A stretch of DNA of 64,000 bases. It comes from Sipunculus nudus (lineage: Eukaryota > Annelida > Sipuncula > Golfingiida > Sipunculidae). Shown here in pieces: positions 31,701 to 41,869 of the stretch. A program made the translations under genes and the position numbers. The stretch lies in the NCBI GenBank assembly GCA_026874595.1, contig CM049317.1, positions 15,983,382 through 16,047,381 of the forward strand, written 5' to 3'. Below the pieces are notes generated by a model. The model saw only the letters and a list, made by a program, of their open reading frames with translations, was not told where the DNA came from and ran no database searches. Position 1 is the first letter of the stretch, and every line of letters begins with the position of its first letter.

Positions 31701-34700
31701 TAAAGAATGTATTTACTGATTTGCAGAGGTGAGGGATGAAAGAAACTTAGGTATCCTGCATCGTATTTAACTGGGAGCTTGATATATCCGCAAAGAATAG
31801 GTAACATAAGAATAGATAACATGATATTAAATTTTACCATCAACGTTACATAGAAGCTCATATCTGTTTGCTGTATAGATTCTAAGCTTCTTTTGCCTTG
31901 CAGTGATGCCTTCAGATTGTATATTGGCATGAAAACAGAATCGACACACATTAAGGGGTGCAACATATTGCTGTATGCTGCCTTTGTACTACGGTGATGA
32001 GTGCATGAAATAATACCTTAATGATTTTTGCAGATTACAAATCAGGCGCGGATCCTGGATTTTCGGGGGGGGGGGGGCGGGGGAGGGGGGGGGGGGTTTA
32101 ACGGATGTCATAGTGTGATTATTCAATGGAATTTACCTGTCATGGTTTAAAATTGGACAACGGTTGGTGGTCTCGACCCCCTCCCCCTCGGATCCGCGCC
32201 TGCTAATTTTGTGTAATGGTGATGATGCCGACTTTAGACTGTATGTTCGTATAAAAGAACTAACACGTGTAAGTAAAATATCACTGCCCTTTGCTGTGAT
32301 GCAATTTTGTGATATAAAACCTTGTTCCATTTCAACGAGTTGCCATCAAAATTTTCTTTGCATAATGTGTTGGTGTCAACAAAATACTTTCATGTGCTGA
32401 CATTATGCACATTTATAGATTCATATAGTACATGTATGCATGCTGATCTTTCTTGGATGGGTGCTAAGAAAATGGAAAATCAAGACGGATGATAGAAAGT
32501 CGAATTCACGAAACAAGGTTGAAAAATTTAATACACCCTCAGGTTCCAGACATGCGTTCTACCTTCATCAACCTGATTACCTCAAAATTCACTGGATTTA
32601 GTTTTTCGACTTGATTGGTGATTGTAACTCGTCTGTGTTTTCAGATTTTGAACTCTGGCAACATCTGTACAGTTACACTTCCCTTTATGTCAGTTTTACG
32701 CCCTAATGCAGAATGCTTCGGACACTAGTATTTTATACCACTGCTTCAATCATTTAGTGTACATACATTAATGAGAATAGACTACTTCTGAGTATTATAA
32801 CTGAACATAATAGTTTATTACTTCATTTGTTTGTAATATTGCCAGCAATTTTTTATAACCTGGCCTGAATAGTTTCCTTTTAGATTTGGGAGGACAAGAA
32901 GGTTTTTCTTCTGATAAAACACGCAAAATTCCAACTTACCTAACATCGGTTCTCTTTATCTTATGTGCAAGGTTCAGTTCGATCTAAAATGTTTCATCCT
33001 GTGACCTTGAAGATAAATTATTTCAGTGAATGAAGCAAATATTTTTTTTATTACTGATAATTATAACATTTATTTAAAGGGTACTTTATGTAAGCAAACG
33101 AAGTATTTTAAGACAACCCTTAGAAATGCATAGTCAATGTTTGCTTATTGGTATGGATCATCAAACTTATTACCAAAGTAGGAGTAAAAAGTAAACTGCA
33201 CAAGTGTCTAAAAGTGTCTAGATTCTTCCATGCACCTTCAACACAGTACAAAGATAGGGTTAGAACGTCACCTTGTGGTTAAGGACGTGGTTGTCAGTCC
33301 CAAGTTCGAACCCCGTTGGTTCTCAATGATGCTGGTGAAATCTCGTCACACATCATAAGATTTGCTCGAACGTCTTAACGATAGGTTATGACTTCTTTCT
33401 AACAAAATACCGTCTTTATCATATGGAAGACCTCATTCTCATTCTATAGAAAGTGATACCAATAGGCCTAAGTCTATCATTTTAAAAGAAAGTGTAGCAT
33501 ACAGCATAATGTGAGCCTCCTAATATGTACTGATTATGTCTTTATATCAAGCAAGGCGTCTGGAAGCTGCATCATCAGCTCCAGGCAAACCATTAAAATA
33601 TTAACAAATAAAATTTCTGTTACATGGATTGTACAACTGGTTATAATATCTACAACAAGGCACTTTCCATGGGTCGGATGGTGAAGTGGTGGATGGAATC
33701 AGAGGAAACGAAGAAAACAACCGACTCTGTACGGACCACAACAACCGACACTCATAGCAACATCGGAGATAGAAAATTGGTCGCTATTGAAGGAGCCGAG
33801 CGTTTTATCTATCGACTGTCCTTTTCATTACACTGAAAGAGACATAGTGTTCAAATACAAAAAAAAAATGAACTAAAATATAAATGTTTAGCAGGGTAAT
33901 AAACAAATACGTTTTACCGTTAGATGTGCTGGTAAAAACGACAGTTTCAGCACCATTGCAATACCAACATAACCAGACTTCATTCACACATTCATGATAC
34001 AGACGTGAAACCCTGATTAATTAATTTCTCGACCCCAATAACAAAAAAGTGCATTCTAGGACATATATAACCGGCTTTATTGTTTTTTTTATATTTAGCT
34101 GGCCAGCTTGGCCGCCATCTTGCATTTTTCCAAGATATGGTGAATTCCGCTCTGCCCAATATCTGAACATATACAGTATGGTCTGGATAATTATTATGTC
34201 AAGTTTCTTCTTTCATCTTTTGCACAGCTTTCTCAAATTGCAGCTTAACCGCTGGACTAATGGGGATATTACCAACTTTTAATCTTTGCCCTTCGCCCCA
34301 CGCGACATCCGGACGTGCTTCCATCTATTTACATTGGCACTAATCGTAACCGTTAGACCAAGAACTGTTTTACTTTACTTCCAGACAAGCCCTTGTAGAA
34401 TTTCCTTGGATCACCAAAATACCTCACAGGTACCTATTTCCTGCGATCTAGATGGCATAAACATGATACTGATCACCGAGAGAGTACAGCTTTATCTTTA
34501 AGACAGTTAAAATATCACGGAATTAAAATATTAAAATACCTTATTGACACATGCATCACCCTCAGCATACAACAAGACTTGGCCAAAAAAATTCTTTGAG
34601 AACATGACAACCGTTTAAACAAGTGGCCCATGGACAATGACGCTCAGTCAAATTTGACTGGCTGCTTGTTTTTATTCATGTTATATAATATCTGTGAGCT

Positions 34701-37609
34701 TAGTCTTTGGCTTATGTTACTATGTCAATAATGGTCAGAACATATAAATTTCGGGATTCATAGGAGACCTGTTCAGGACCCCCAATTTGTAACCTGTCTG
34801 TCTGGGTGCTCACAATCACGTTTTTTGTCCATTGCTCACGGAAATTAGGTCACCATGATCTAAATTCAGGTTTCCAAGGAGAACTGCTAAGGACATCCTT
34901 TAATATCATGTTAGAAGAGTCTTTGGCTAATGGTTACAATTTGTTCCATGTGTGACTGCTCAGAATAATTTTTCTGGCCAGTAGCTTGCAGAATATAGGT
35001 CGGAATTGCTTAATTTCAAATAAAAAATGAGCATTCAGTTTGTACCCATCTAACGTTAAAAGCACTTAAATCATGTTTTTGGCCTGTCACGTGCAGGTTT
35101 CCAGTGGGATTTTCTAAGATCTCCCTGGAAGTTGTGTTTGAAGATTTAAGGGCTTAAGGATACAATTTGTGCCCTATCTGACTGTGTGTAACATGTATTA
35201 TGAGAATTAAGTAACCAAATTTAATTTAATTAAACTAAATCAAATTAAATTAAATTAAATTACAAAATACCTCCATAGACTTTTCAATATAAGGTTCAAA
35301 GGAAAATAGATACAACTTTTGCCCCATCTGGCCCATCGGCCAGAAGGTCACAAAATATAGGTCACCTTGACCTTATTTCAGATTTCCAAGGAGATTTGCC
35401 TAGAAACTACCTTGATATTGTGTTAGAATATTCTAGGCCTAACAGATACGATTTGCCCACATATGAAATTTAGGGTGCTTATATGAAATCCTTTCCTTAT
35501 AGGTTGCAGAATATAGGTCACAGTGCCCTAATTTCAAGTTTCTAAGGACATTTGCCAAGGACCTATTTAAATGTTACGTTAGAGGATTCTAGGCCTAATG
35601 GATACAATTTGTGCCCCGTCTAACTGTCTAGGTGCTTAAAATTAGGTTTCGGCCCGTAAGTCACAAAATATAGATCATCATGACCTAATTTCAGGTTTCC
35701 AAGGAGATGTTCTTAGGACCTCCCTGGATGTACAGTAAGAAGTTTCTAGGTCTAACGGTTTCGATTTGTGCCCTGTTAACGGTCGGCCGGCCGGACGGCT
35801 AAACAACCGAATGGACGCCGGACAAAGGATGATCGCTATAGCTCAGGTAACTTGCAGTCAGCTGAGCCAAAATTGGTTCATTTGAGTACTAATTCATAGC
35901 CGAGCACCAATTTCCTCATAAAATTTGCTTTGGCTTGACGTTTCCTTTTAAATTTTCAATGACCATTGATCCCAGACAACTTCACACAGTGTCATACACC
36001 AGTGGTGGAATATAAAACTTTTTAGCATGCCACCGTATTAGCTTGTATTGCCTCAGTAATCATTTATGTTGCCTTGGGTCATCAGAGTTAAGTCATTGCA
36101 CATTGTTTGAAAATACTTGCAGCCAGTTTCTCTAAAAAAAGAATAAGAACATTAACTAGCCAGCTAAGTGTCATGACACATGGGTCACTTTTAATTATTT
36201 AAATAATAGGCGAACGACCTAAATCTACAAGAGCTGGAGAAAAAAGTATGAAAGAAATAGAAGCTAGTTCATGCCCAGGTAAGCTTTTTGTGTAAAATAT
36301 ATTCAGTTTGGATGATAATTAAGTTAGATAAACTAGTAATACGAAGCACAAATTTAGCAGATGCGGCTAGAGGTGTTCTTATCATATATGATTCGATTTT
36401 AATGTAATTTATTAGAATTAATATAGTATATATCAGGTATGTTTCGACAATGTTGTAAATACAAGAACTAAAAAAACTGTTTTTCATATATTTCAGGTAC
36501 CTGGGAATGTACAGGGACAGCCCTGACTATATCCATAACGTTTGCTTATGAAGCAATTTCTCTAATCATCATAATCATAATTATTATCGTTATTTACAAA
36601 CGAAACATTGTAAGTATAACAGAAACGGGCACACACCACCACATATATAACTGTTTATGTTGCCATGTTGCCAATATTTAAAAGTAGATAAAACGATATG
36701 CACGATAAGGTATATTTTCTTGGCATTGAACATGATATATAATCAATTGACCTCACAATGAACTTTACGTGACCTAAATAGCATATTCATCGAATAAACA
36801 ATCTTGAGAATAACTTTTCCATGCAACCAATCAGGTCTCCGATATTATTTTAAACCGCGAGTCAATAATAATAATATCATCTGCGTAATTTGGGAGATCT
36901 CTCCCACACAGAACACGTGTGGTCTGTACCAGTACCCTTGTTGGCATGTTTTCCTGGATATTTTTTATACAAATTAGACAGTAATAAAAGTTCTTAGCAA
37001 GAGATTACAGGGGCCATTTCTCCGACTACCGCGTGAATAATAAAGTCTTACCTGCATGGCACGTAATTCGTATGAGACATATAATCAAAAATATTGCAAG
37101 ACGGTTCACAATGACTGCAAGATATTCATCAGTGCAGCGATTCAAGTCGATGACGTCAGTCAATGCGACGTCTACGTCATCGACCTTTGTGACGTTATTA
37201 TTCCTTGTCAAAAGTTTTCTGAAGAAAGACCTTCTGTGTAGAGTGTCTTGGGGACTCATTATAATAATTAGGTCAAAAGGGTGGGGCATAAGGGCTCTTG
37301 TGGTGAGGTCAATTCACCAATTAGTTTTTCTGAAACAGCCTAAACAGGTTAAAACACACTTATATACGCATATACATAGACAGGTAGATATAGCAGAGGT
37401 TATAATAGTGTCATCATTGCTATTTTTATGTTAATATAAAATGTATTCATATATATATATACGAAACATATATATCCACTGAATATATTTTCATTTGCAT
37501 TTTAGTGTTATAAGTTGTATATTATTTTCAGGAGCCGATAAGGAACAAGTATATCACAGATCGTGACATTACTTCAGATAGGTTAATTTTCAGTACTGAT
37601 GAATTATGA
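26707..37609 (+). CDS. Gene C: CTLD type I membrane receptor with short tail (CTLD2 incomplete)
   Basis: Exons 26707-26803 (signal peptide), 28883-29083 or 29095 (CTLD1 first half), 29650-29787 (CTLD1 second half), 30203-30457 (CTLD2 first half), 36210-36278 (stalk), 36497-36609 (TM) and 37532-37609 (tail, TGA). Introns up to the TM exon are phase 1, so these pieces join in frame. The exon expected for the second half of CTLD2, between 30457 and 36210, was not found intact; a degenerate candidate with in-frame stops lies at 32884. The gene may therefore be a pseudogene, may make a half-CTLD2 protein, or may use an exon I missed. Architecture parallels genes A and B, but the tail is only ~26 residues with no recognised signalling motif. 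Confidence 0.68.
27522..27570 (+). repeat. (TA)n microsatellite, gene C intron 1
   Basis: Uninterrupted TA run. Confidence 0.95.
28557..28785 (+). repeat. Two (TA)n blocks, gene C intron 1
   Basis: TA runs at 28557-28601 and, interrupted by ATTT, at 28723-28785, about 100 bases before the CTLD1 exon. Confidence 0.9.
28883..29095 (+). CDS. Gene C exon 2: first half of CTLD1
   Basis: The acceptor is TTCCTATTTCAG. It has SERCCKEKG (compare WTCCERDGG in gene A), AWLPLKR at the WIGL position and TWVNG. Two phase-1 donors compete: AACG|GTGAGG (end 29083) and GCAC|GTAAGT (end 29095). Confidence 0.82.
29650..29787 (+). CDS. Gene C exon 3: second half of CTLD1
   Basis: The acceptor is TATGTTACAG and the donor AAAG|GTGAGT, phase 1 to phase 1, 46 codons. 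It ends SCSERISKGVLCEEKG, the closing cysteine pair of a CTLD. Confidence 0.78.
30203..30457 (+). CDS. Gene C exon 4: first half of CTLD2
   Basis: The acceptor is TTGTGTTTCAG and the donor AATG|GTAAGT. It opens DCSSC, then has CFVMNPGPFSWEGAKHFC (alpha-1) and LWIGLRKEEW, a near-canonical WIGL motif. Confidence 0.88.
30840..32000 (+). repeat. Diverged duplication in gene C intron
   Basis: AAAGTGTCATTTG(T/C)TTG recurs at 30942 and 31617; CCCT(A/T)TATTTGCA at 31047 and 31686; AGAAGCTCACACCTGTCAGC at 31482 matches AGAAGCTCATATCTGTTTGC at 31851. No coding exon was identified in it. Confidence 0.5.
31150..31230 (+). repeat. Eroded tRNA-like sequence
   Basis: CAGCAGAGTGGTAAAACGCTC looks like an A box; the B box position reads AGGGTTAATTAA, no longer canonical. 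Probably an old SINE head. Confidence 0.3.
32043..32202. mobile_element. 160-bp MITE in gene C intron
   Basis: Perfect 13-bp terminal inverted repeats CAGGCGCGGATCC / GGATCCGCGCCTG around a G-rich, then C-rich interior. No clean target duplication was seen. Confidence 0.65.
32884..33030 (+). pseudogene. Degenerate candidate for gene C CTLD2 second half
   Basis: After CCTTTTAG, phase-1 reading gives a peptide whose P-x-Y-L, stop and SSCD fall at the same spacing as P-x-Y-I, W and SPCD in gene A exon 4. An in-frame TAA (32985-32987) sits at the Trp position and the expected cysteines are mostly missing. It may be a decayed exon or chance similarity. Confidence 0.3.
33255..33400 (+). mobile_element. 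tRNA-derived SINE-like element in gene C
   Basis: CACCTTGTGGTTAAGGACGT (A-box-like) and AAGTTCGAACCCC (B box) in tRNA-like spacing, followed by an unrelated tail. Confidence 0.45.
34619..35867 (+). mobile_element. Non-autonomous repeat family R1, copy 3 (intron of gene C)
   Basis: Same layout as the 12999 copy: GTGGCCCATGGACAATGACGC at the left, five or so AGGTTTCCAAGGAGATTT monomers, then GACGCCGGACAAAGGATGATCGC and CTTGCAGTCAGCTGAGC at the right. An AATTAAATT microsatellite (35219-35263) interrupts one monomer. Confidence 0.8.
36150..36192 (+). repeat. R1 end fragment next to gene C stalk exon
   Basis: CTAAGTGTCATGACACATGG and GGTCAC match the left end of family R1, immediately upstream of the 36210 exon. 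Probably a solo end left by deletion. Confidence 0.45.
36210..36278 (+). CDS. Gene C: stalk exon
   Basis: AATAATAG|GCGAA to CCAG|GTAAGC, phase 1 to phase 1, 23 codons rich in Lys, Arg and Glu and ending in SSCPG. It lies just after a fragment of the GTGTCATGACACATGGGTCAC repeat end. Confidence 0.65.
36497..36609 (+). CDS. Gene C: transmembrane exon
   Basis: The acceptor is ATATTTCAG and the donor CATT|GTAAGT (phase 0 out). It encodes a helix ending SLIIIIIIIIVIYKR, with a basic cytoplasmic flank. Confidence 0.82.
37033..37310. other. Unassigned CpG-richer block in gene C last intron
   Basis: Overlapping ORFs occur on both strands (133 aa plus, 87 aa minus) between the TM and tail exons of gene C. 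Ambiguous; probably an inserted repeat. No domain recognised. Confidence 0.2.
37532..37609 (+). CDS. Gene C: short cytoplasmic tail exon
   Basis: The acceptor is ATTATTTTCAG, phase 0; 25 codons (EPIRNKYITDRD...) then TGA. No YxxL pair or other recognised module. Confidence 0.75.
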   Translation, partial: EPIRNKYITDRDITSDRLIFSTDEL

Positions 37610-38307
37610 GGATATTATATTCTAATGGTCTCTGTTGGAATACCGGGATAGATATTTTGATGGTGTGCGAATTCAGGACAATGGCTGAGTTTGACTTTTT
37701 ATTATTCGTATAATCTATCAATATAAACATTTAAATGGTGCTTTGAGTCCAGTGGAATCATTTAAATTTCAATCTTTGGTTCACGGTTAAAGTAAAAAGG
37801 TAAAGGTTAGCCCTGTAAATAACAAGTGTAAAAATTGTATAAAACTCTGCCAGCGCTTTAATATTTATGTTTGCTACTAAACGGCGTAAAACTTAATTTG
37901 ATTCATTTTACCGATGATCAGTAAATGTGTAATTTAGTTACATAATTTGCCGTTAGTTGGCAGTAACTGTTCGAAGCAGTTTGAGAACTGCGAGAGCGAG
38001 TTTGATTGGTCTGTCAGCGGGAGGAATCAAGTCTTAACCATTCATGTGCAATCATGTGTATATCAATCAGTAACTCATAAATTATAGTGGAATTTATAGT
38101 ATTGAGTGGCAAGCGATGGTGCAAACGTCTATGTTGCTAGAAGGCGTCAGAAAACATGGATATGTGTGAAGGTGCAATCACTGCACTATCACCGTGCATT
38201 TACATATTAATTCAACAATTCTGGAAACTGTTGTATCACGCAAACTATTCTAGGAAACACGTGCGTAAGTTTATATTTGCAATACCGCGTCACGGATATA
38301 ACATCGC

Positions 38308-38338
<31 letters not shown>

Positions 38339-39325
38339 CACTTGTTTTTTATTATACAAAATATTGATCACGGACAAATATCTTCTGTTTGTTATATTTT
38401 TCTTGGATGTTGTCGATGCATACTCTTTGTTTGCTCCGTTTAAATTTTGTAATTACACTCCTCAGGTTTTCGGCGTAAAAGCGTGCTGTGTGAATAAAAG
38501 TAGGCAGACAGTTTATCATTTATATTCATATTGATAGACTCATTGTAGGGAGATGTGACATGAAGTTAACAAGGACATTACCCGGCCGATAATCAAGGGA
38601 AACAGTGATTAATACAGATAAGCAGTGCTCTACCACGCAGGCCGCGTCCATCAAGACTTCACCCTTTGAACTTCTTTTCCTTTCTTTTAGCGGTTTTCCA
38701 CCTTTAATACAACATATATAGTCCCTACAAAACACATTATTCCTCACTTTGTGTGGTTTCCCATGAACACATCATTTAGTCCCTAACAAATTTAATAAAA
38801 ATCCAAAGTTCCGAAAAGGTGAGTCCAAATTGGTCTGAACCCCTTCAAAAAGATTGCGGCAACTTAAAAAAAGGGCAGGGGGGGGGGGGGGGGGGGGCGG
38901 ACCCCCTTGGTTCCGCTTCTGCTACTAACAAGGTATGCATATTCCCGTTTCTTTCTTTAGGAACAGTTTCCTTGCCTTCACAAAACATGCAATTCATCCT
39001 CTATATCTTCCTTCCATTTCAATCTATCGTTTAGAGGTCGTATCGTTTTATATGTTAAAAGACAAAGATCTTTGTAAATCTGATGCCCTCGCTTCACAAT
39101 CCGGTTCGCAAATGTAAACATCATCACTGCCCACGAGCACAGCGCCACAGATAAATGTAAATACATTTGTACATATCTTTATCGGGCGGTATCCCACTGA
39201 ATATCTTTATATGTTTTTTGTTTTAACTGTTCGAATAAAAATTAGTGAGGCAACATCCTTCATCTCATTTAATACAGTCCCCCATTTCCGATAAAAGTCC
39301 CGGTTATCGGATTAACCAGCTAGTA
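37610..39325. other. No gene seen downstream of gene C
   Basis: AT-rich; contains the poly(A) run and a poly-G run at 38878-38897 next to CGGACCCCCTTGGTTCCGC, resembling part of the CAGGCGCGGATCC MITE class. Confidence 0.5.
38307..38335 (+). repeat. Poly(A) run
   Basis: ~29 consecutive A. It could be the 3' end of a retroposed sequence, but no parent element or target duplication was recognised upstream. Confidence 0.7.
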
Positions 39326-39386
39326 TAGAGCTTTCCTGTCATCCAACGGACTCCACGAGCCAGCATTGGATGACAGGAAAGCTCTA
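39326..39386. repeat. Perfect 21-bp inverted repeat (hairpin)
   Basis: Arms 39326-39346 (TAGAGCTTTCCTGTCATCCA and one more base) and 39366-39386 are exact reverse complements across a 19-base loop. No poly-T or gene context explains it. Confidence 0.8.
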
Positions 39387-39903
39387 CTTTATCCTAGTCG
39401 AAGGGGCCCTTACGACCTGCAGCTAGGAGACCTGCACCACTTGGTATGAGTACAGTACATTTGCCTTTTATATTGCTTTTTATATTGTATATTTGCCTTT
39501 TGTATTATGTATTTTCATAGTATATGTGTATTTTATATTTATATCATATGTGTATACTACTGAAATGTTTACTGTACCCAGGACCCTATTAAATATCAGC
39601 TTACTTGCTAAATGGGCTTCCTGGTAAAATATCTTTGTATAAATTATAAACATTAAAACCACAATAAATCTCTGTGCCCTGTTATGTTCTAGTATCACAT
39701 GTGTACCTTGCCCAATCCTATTGTGCCACTGAGGAAAATAGGAGCAGTGCCAGTCATTAAATGTTCCCCCCAATACGCACAAAGCATAATCTCGTAATCT
39801 CGTAAAGTCTCGCCGTTAGCTTCATTCTTACAACATTCACCTGATGATCGGGTCGCATCCCGTGAAAGAGACTGTCGTGAATTTACAGTGTTGTTTTTCT
39901 CCT

Positions 39904-39905
<2 letters not shown>

Positions 39906-39956
<51 letters not shown>
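39906..39956 (+). repeat. (TA)n microsatellite
   Basis: ~25 TA units. Confidence 0.95.
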
Positions 39957-39960
<4 letters not shown>

Positions 39961-40119
39961 GAAATAGTCTGTTTGCCATTCCAGGACCAAAGTGCTCGAT
40001 ACATAAAAGTAGAGCTGCAATAAAGTAGAGCTACAAATTATGACGTACAAAAGAACGCCACTGCTAAATAAACGTAGTGAATACCTTAACACATGCAGGC
40101 ACCGTACAGTGAAAACAGT

Positions 40120-40184
40120 GGGCCCATTCACCTTCCTTTTATTATTCTTAAATATATATATATATGTATATATATATATAAATG

Positions 40185-40234
<50 letters not shown>

Positions 40235-40266
40235 TTAAGAATAATAAAAGGAAGGCGAATGGGCCC
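40120..40266. mobile_element. Foldback element with AT core
   Basis: Left arm from GGGCCCATTCACCTTCC through TTATTATTCTTAAATATA is mirrored on the right (TATATTTAAGAATAATAAAA to GAATGGGCCC) with one mismatch over ~38 bp. The core is (AT)n. ORFs on both strands here are artefacts. Confidence 0.7.
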
Positions 40267-41237
40267 GGTCACGCGATGTAATTGGACACTTGAAACAAAA
40301 TAATTCAAAAGTAATTTGAAAAAATAGTGGTCGGGAGCTGGGGTGGAGGGCAGGTACTTATAAGCTTACACTGGAACAAAACGGGTTTCTCATGTAAAAA
40401 AACCCTCATTTTTGCAAAAAAAAAAATGTTATACCTCAGGACTCGGACTTGGACCCAGACACGAGTGGCCTTGACCTGCATGGACTTGCACTCGGGCTCA
40501 GATGTTGGGAACTCGACTACATCACTTGATTCTTGACACGCAATCACGAGTCACATGTCGTTTATGGGGGTGATTTACACTATGAAAAAAAAGGGTTCCA
40601 GCTAGAACCCATAAGGTTCTTTAGAGTGGACTGAGAGGGGTTCGTATGACTAGTACAGGTGATACGTCTTAATGAGCGATTCAAATGAAAGAGGTCCCTT
40701 TGGCAAATGTATTGTTTATATGTATGCATGTCTCTCCGCGAAAACGATATCTGTGCGAAGACTTGAGCTGTGATCGGCGATAACTCCAAATATTCACGAC
40801 GGTGTGAATCTGTGCCAACATATCCCTTAATTGCATGATGCGTACTGGATAAGGAATGGTACGGAGAAATAATAGATGAGATACATTAATAAAATAGATA
40901 AATATACACAAACACACACACATATATATTAAGCGTGAAAGTCTGTAACACAATTGCTCTCGCCTTAATAGGCACACGCACTGAAATGGTGCCCTGAAGA
41001 TTTCTCCACGTCATAATTTTGGTTGTGAAATTATTGGGAACAAAATTTAATATTTTTTTTTGTAGGTGGAGAGATTAAATTTTTAGACAGACACTCAGAA
41101 AACCAATCCCATCTAAACAATCACTGATCCAATTTTGAATGAAATAGTATAATATTTAGGAAAGTTATCGCAAGGAAATGAAAACCTGACGGACGGACAT
41201 ACAGTCAGAGGGACAGACAGACAAACCGTAATCAATG

Positions 41238-41264
41238 TCCCCCGTTCCGGGTAGCGGGGGACAA
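41238..41264 (+). repeat. GC hairpin at a repeat end
   Basis: GTCCCCCG, a 10-base loop, then CGGGGGAC, preceded by ACGGACGGACATACAGTCAG-type sequence. This is a typical mobile-element terminus, not a bacterial-type terminator. Confidence 0.5.
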
Positions 41265-41869
41265 CGAGTGACACAGAGCCAAAGGTGACTTAAATATACA
41301 TAAGCCACACTGTGTTACCTGGTAGATTGGACCAGTACACCCAAAAATAACAATATTAATAATAATGATAATAATAACTATATCAATATAAAAAAGACAG
41401 GTTTGATCTATTCAAGGCACTATAATTTATTCTTAATACATGTATGAATAAAACAGAATTCCAAAGCCTTTCAATTAACTTTAATACCACATCCAGCTGA
41501 TCTCCATATAATATAAAATAATGATAAAAGTCTATTCAAGTGTAAAGGCTTCCGGCCCATAGGTAAATCATGTTTTTCTCCCATCAGACAAATCACGAAT
41601 GGGATGGACTAAGTCCATCGCCCGGCTATCTCTTAAGCGTGGAATTTAGAAAATTCTAAGCTGACGTTTAGAATTTTACTTCCAAAAGTTCGAAAGATAG
41701 AAAGAGTCCGTTCGCTGAGCCGTTGTACAAAAGTGCCGACTCAGGTGGATCCAAACTGCAGCCAATTTGAGTTCCCTTTTCCAGTGTCCATTGTAAACAG
41801 GTATTGTTTACAGGTGGATCCTAGCTGCACTTACACTGTTTGGCGGTCTTCAGGTGGGCTGGCCATGGT

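Noticed and set aside
32164-32400. ORF with C-rich end considered as CTLD2 half of gene C
   Set aside because: It begins inside the MITE right end, lacks a phase-1 acceptor and has wrong Cys-Cys spacing.
32645-32760. Strong acceptor GTGTTTTCAG followed by DFELWQHLY, considered as CTLD2 half of gene C
   Set aside because: Meets TAA after ~20 codons and cysteine spacing fits poorly; kept only as a weaker alternative to 32884.
33624-33836. Thr-rich ORF considered as gene C stalk
   Set aside because: No convincing phase-1 acceptor and donor pair around it; a good stalk exon exists at 36210.
41238-41264. Rho-independent terminator
   Set aside because: Eukaryotic context and no T run; it looks like a mobile-element end.
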